A stretch of 64,000 nt of DNA, taken from assembly GCF_013415305.1 (NCBI RefSeq), contig NZ_JACBXU010000003.1, forward strand, positions 186,001-250,000, read 5' to 3'. This stretch comes from Pantoea sp. WMus005 (GTDB lineage: Bacteria; Pseudomonadota; Gammaproteobacteria; Enterobacterales; Enterobacteriaceae). Positions 62,534-64,000 of this stretch are shown piece by piece. Within the stretch, counting starts at the first letter, position 1, and every line of letters begins with the position of its first letter. The notes beneath the pieces are model-generated. The model saw only the letters and a list, made by a program, of their open reading frames with translations, had not been told where the DNA came from and ran no database searches. Both the position numbers and the translations under genes were made by a program.

Positions 62534-63664
62534 TGCCGGTTTCTCCTCGGGAGCCAGCCGATAGAGGTAGCTGCCCGAATAGGGGACAGGCAGGAAATCC
62601 CGAAACAGCTGTCGTAACGTCTGTTCAGGATCGACGTCATGAAACAGCTGTGGATAGAGCGTAGTCGCGAAAAACTCGGTCGCGACCACATGCCACGGAC
62701 TGAGATAAAAGTTGTGCCAGATGGCGCCGGCATGACCGTCGCGCAGTGCTGTGAGTTGCTTCAGCGCATTCTGCTGACCCGTCAGCGCCAGCAGGCTTTG
62801 CCGGGTTTGCGCCGTGGTGACGGCGGGACCAGCCTTCAGCGCGCCTGCGTCATCAGCGCTGCCGGTGCCGGTGGCGAAGTAGTAATCTGGCTGGGCCGCA
62901 ATCACGCTTTCCTCACTCAGCCGCCCAAACACACCTTTGATCTGCTGGCTGGCAAGATTGTTGCCACCGGCAAACTTCAGCAGCTCACCCAGATTGCCAT
63001 TGACCGACGTCACGCAGCACTCACTGCGGCGTCCAAGATGCAACTGCAGCAGCACGGACGGTTTCGGGCCATGGTAGGCCGCCAGCCGGCTCGTAATGCG
63101 CTGCATATGGCTGCGGTAAAAGCGATTAAAGTCAGCAGCACGCTGGGGCTGATTCAGTACCTCACCCAGAAGCGTGATGCTACGCTCGGTGTTTTTCAGT
63201 AGCTCAACCCGCAGATCGATTTTCACTACCGGGATATTCGCCGCCGCGAGCATCTTCTCCAGCACGGCGCCGCTTTCACTGCTGCGGGCCAGCTGCGGGA
63301 GGATGACCACATCAGGCTTGAGCGCGATCACCTGTTCAGGGTTCATGTCATTGACGCCATCCAGACCCAGTACCGGGATAGTGTTCATCTGCGGAAACTG
63401 GCGGGCAAAGATCTGCCAGGTCTGGGGATCATACTTTTTCAGATCCTGCGGCCAGCCAGCGATATGCTTTAGCGGATTGCCTGGCGTCAGCAGCGCAACG
63501 CTGTAGAGCATCCGGCTTTCACCCAGCACAATACGCTGCGGATGGTCTGGGATGGTCACCTGGCGACCAGTGATGTCGGTCAGCGTACGGGCGTGTACCC
63601 CTGCGCTGACCAGCATCACGCCGAGCATCAGCATCGCAGATCGAAGCGATTTAAAATTCAACAC
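62522..63664 (-). CDS. Siderophore-type ABC periplasmic binding protein
   Basis: A 380-residue FepB/BtuF-type binding protein (peripla_BP_2). Signal peptide up to VHARTL, then DITGRQVTIPDHPQRIVLGE and MNPEQVIALKPDVVILPQLA. The start GTG 63664 overlaps the stop of the upstream receptor gene (63651-63653), so expression is coupled. It carries ferric siderophore or heme-like iron from the receptor to an inner-membrane permease that would lie elsewhere. Slightly longer than usual, with a Cys pair SECCVTSVNG. Confidence 0.85.
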   Translation of the reverse strand: MLNFKSLRSAMLMLGVMLVSAGVHARTLTDITGRQVTIPDHPQRIVLGESRMLYSVALLTPGNPLKHIAGWPQDLKKYDPQTWQIFARQFPQMNTIPVLGLDGVNDMNPEQVIALKPDVVILPQLARSSESGAVLEKMLAAANIPVVKIDLRVELLKNTERSITLLGEVLNQPQRAADFNRFYRSHMQRITSRLAAYHGPKPSVLLQLHLGRRSECCVTSVNGNLGELLKFAGGNNLASQQIKGVFGRLSEESVIAAQPDYYFATGTGSADDAGALKAGPAVTTAQTRQSLLALTGQQNALKQLTALRDGHAGAIWHNFYLSPWHVVATEFFATTLYPQLFHDVDPEQTLRQLFRDFLPVPYSGSYLYRLAPEEKPASGG

Positions 63665-64000
63665 GGGCCTGTACCATCAGGTTGCGGGTTTCGCCTTCAC
63701 GGACGCGCAGATTGCCGCCGCTTGAAGTGTAATAGTGCTGATTAAACAGGTTATTGACGTTCAGGCGCAGCTCGGTTTTTTCGCCGAACAGGTGGTTTTT
63801 CCACGCGACGAAGCTGTCTGCCACCACATAGTCGGGCAGGGTGAAACTGTTATCGGGATCGCCTGCGCGACTACCGATATAGCGCGCGCCGCCGCCGAGT
63901 CGCAGCGAGCCTGGCAGGCCACTGACCTGCAGGTCATGGCTCAGATAGAGCGCACCGGCATGACGCGGGGCGTTCTGCAGACGATTGCCGTTGTTATCCG
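63651..64000 (-). CDS. TonB-dependent siderophore receptor, C-terminal part (runs off the window)
   Basis: On the minus strand the frame ends GETRNLMVQARVEF with a terminal Phe, the outer-membrane barrel signal, and upstream reads strand-loop pattern typical of TonB-dependent receptors (for example NELRLNVNNLFNQHY). The N-terminus with plug domain and TonB box is outside. It is followed by the binding protein with a 14-base overlap. Confidence 0.75.
   Translation of the reverse strand, partial: DNNGNRLQNAPRHAGALYLSHDLQVSGLPGSLRLGGGARYIGSRAGDPDNSFTLPDYVVADSFVAWKNHLFGEKTELRLNVNNLFNQHYYTSSGGNLRVREGETRNLMVQARVEF

Overview
The window reads as the replication and partition end of a large plasmid from a plant- or environment-associated enterobacterium, most likely Pantoea or a close relative. 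The reasons are an IncFIB-type RepA, a P1-type ParA/ParB/parS system, moderate-to-high G+C enterobacterial codon use, and a gene load typical of large Pantoea plasmids: metabolic enzymes each paired with its own regulator, sitABCD, a molybdo-aldehyde oxidase and siderophore uptake. The genus is an inference; the plasmid nature is well supported by the sequence.

Layout. 0-2.6 kb: a convergent FAD-dependent oxidoreductase and aldehyde dehydrogenase. 2.8-8.4 kb: the plasmid core, made of a GATC cluster, five direct iterons, repA, an unusually long field of about 22 further iterons (4 direct, then about 18 inverted), an autoregulatory parA promoter/operator, parA, parB, a complete P1-like parS, extra parS-like sites and a DnaA-box pair. 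8.7-11.9 kb: a debris zone holding an MFS/transketolase composite pseudogene, a LysR 3' remnant, a pagP remnant, and a stray iteron beside a palindromic parS-like site, around one intact sugar transporter. 11.9-34 kb: ordinary accessory genes in regulator/enzyme modules (aldo/keto reductase with LysR, Lhr helicase, chemoreceptor, LysR with CMD/tautomerase/DUF4865, B3/B4 protein with XRE-cupin, MarR with MFS, racemase with cupin, cupin, LacI).

34.4-36.8 kb: a cluster of five small YmgA/AriR/YcgZ-type connector proteins. 37-40.7 kb: sitABCD behind two tandem MntR-like boxes. 40.8-49.3 kb: an accessory segment marked by six copies of a dispersed double-hairpin repeat. It holds a chorismate mutase, a VOC protein, a Bor/Iss lipoprotein, an AT-rich gene for a coiled-coil CHAT-domain (caspase-like) protein lying between two repeat copies, a LysE/AraC pair, a small membrane protein, a lipoprotein and a PLP dehydratase with an ArsR-type regulator. 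49.2-56.3 kb: AraC/MFS, SDR/LysR, two GNATs and an omptin. 57.1-62.5 kb: a paoABC-like molybdo-flavoenzyme operon with its two maturation factors. It ends with a siderophore-type binding protein translationally coupled to a TonB-dependent receptor that runs off the right edge.

Most promising for follow-up are the CHAT-domain protein with its flanking repeats, the P1-like partition site with its satellite copies, the very large iteron field, and the connector-protein cluster.
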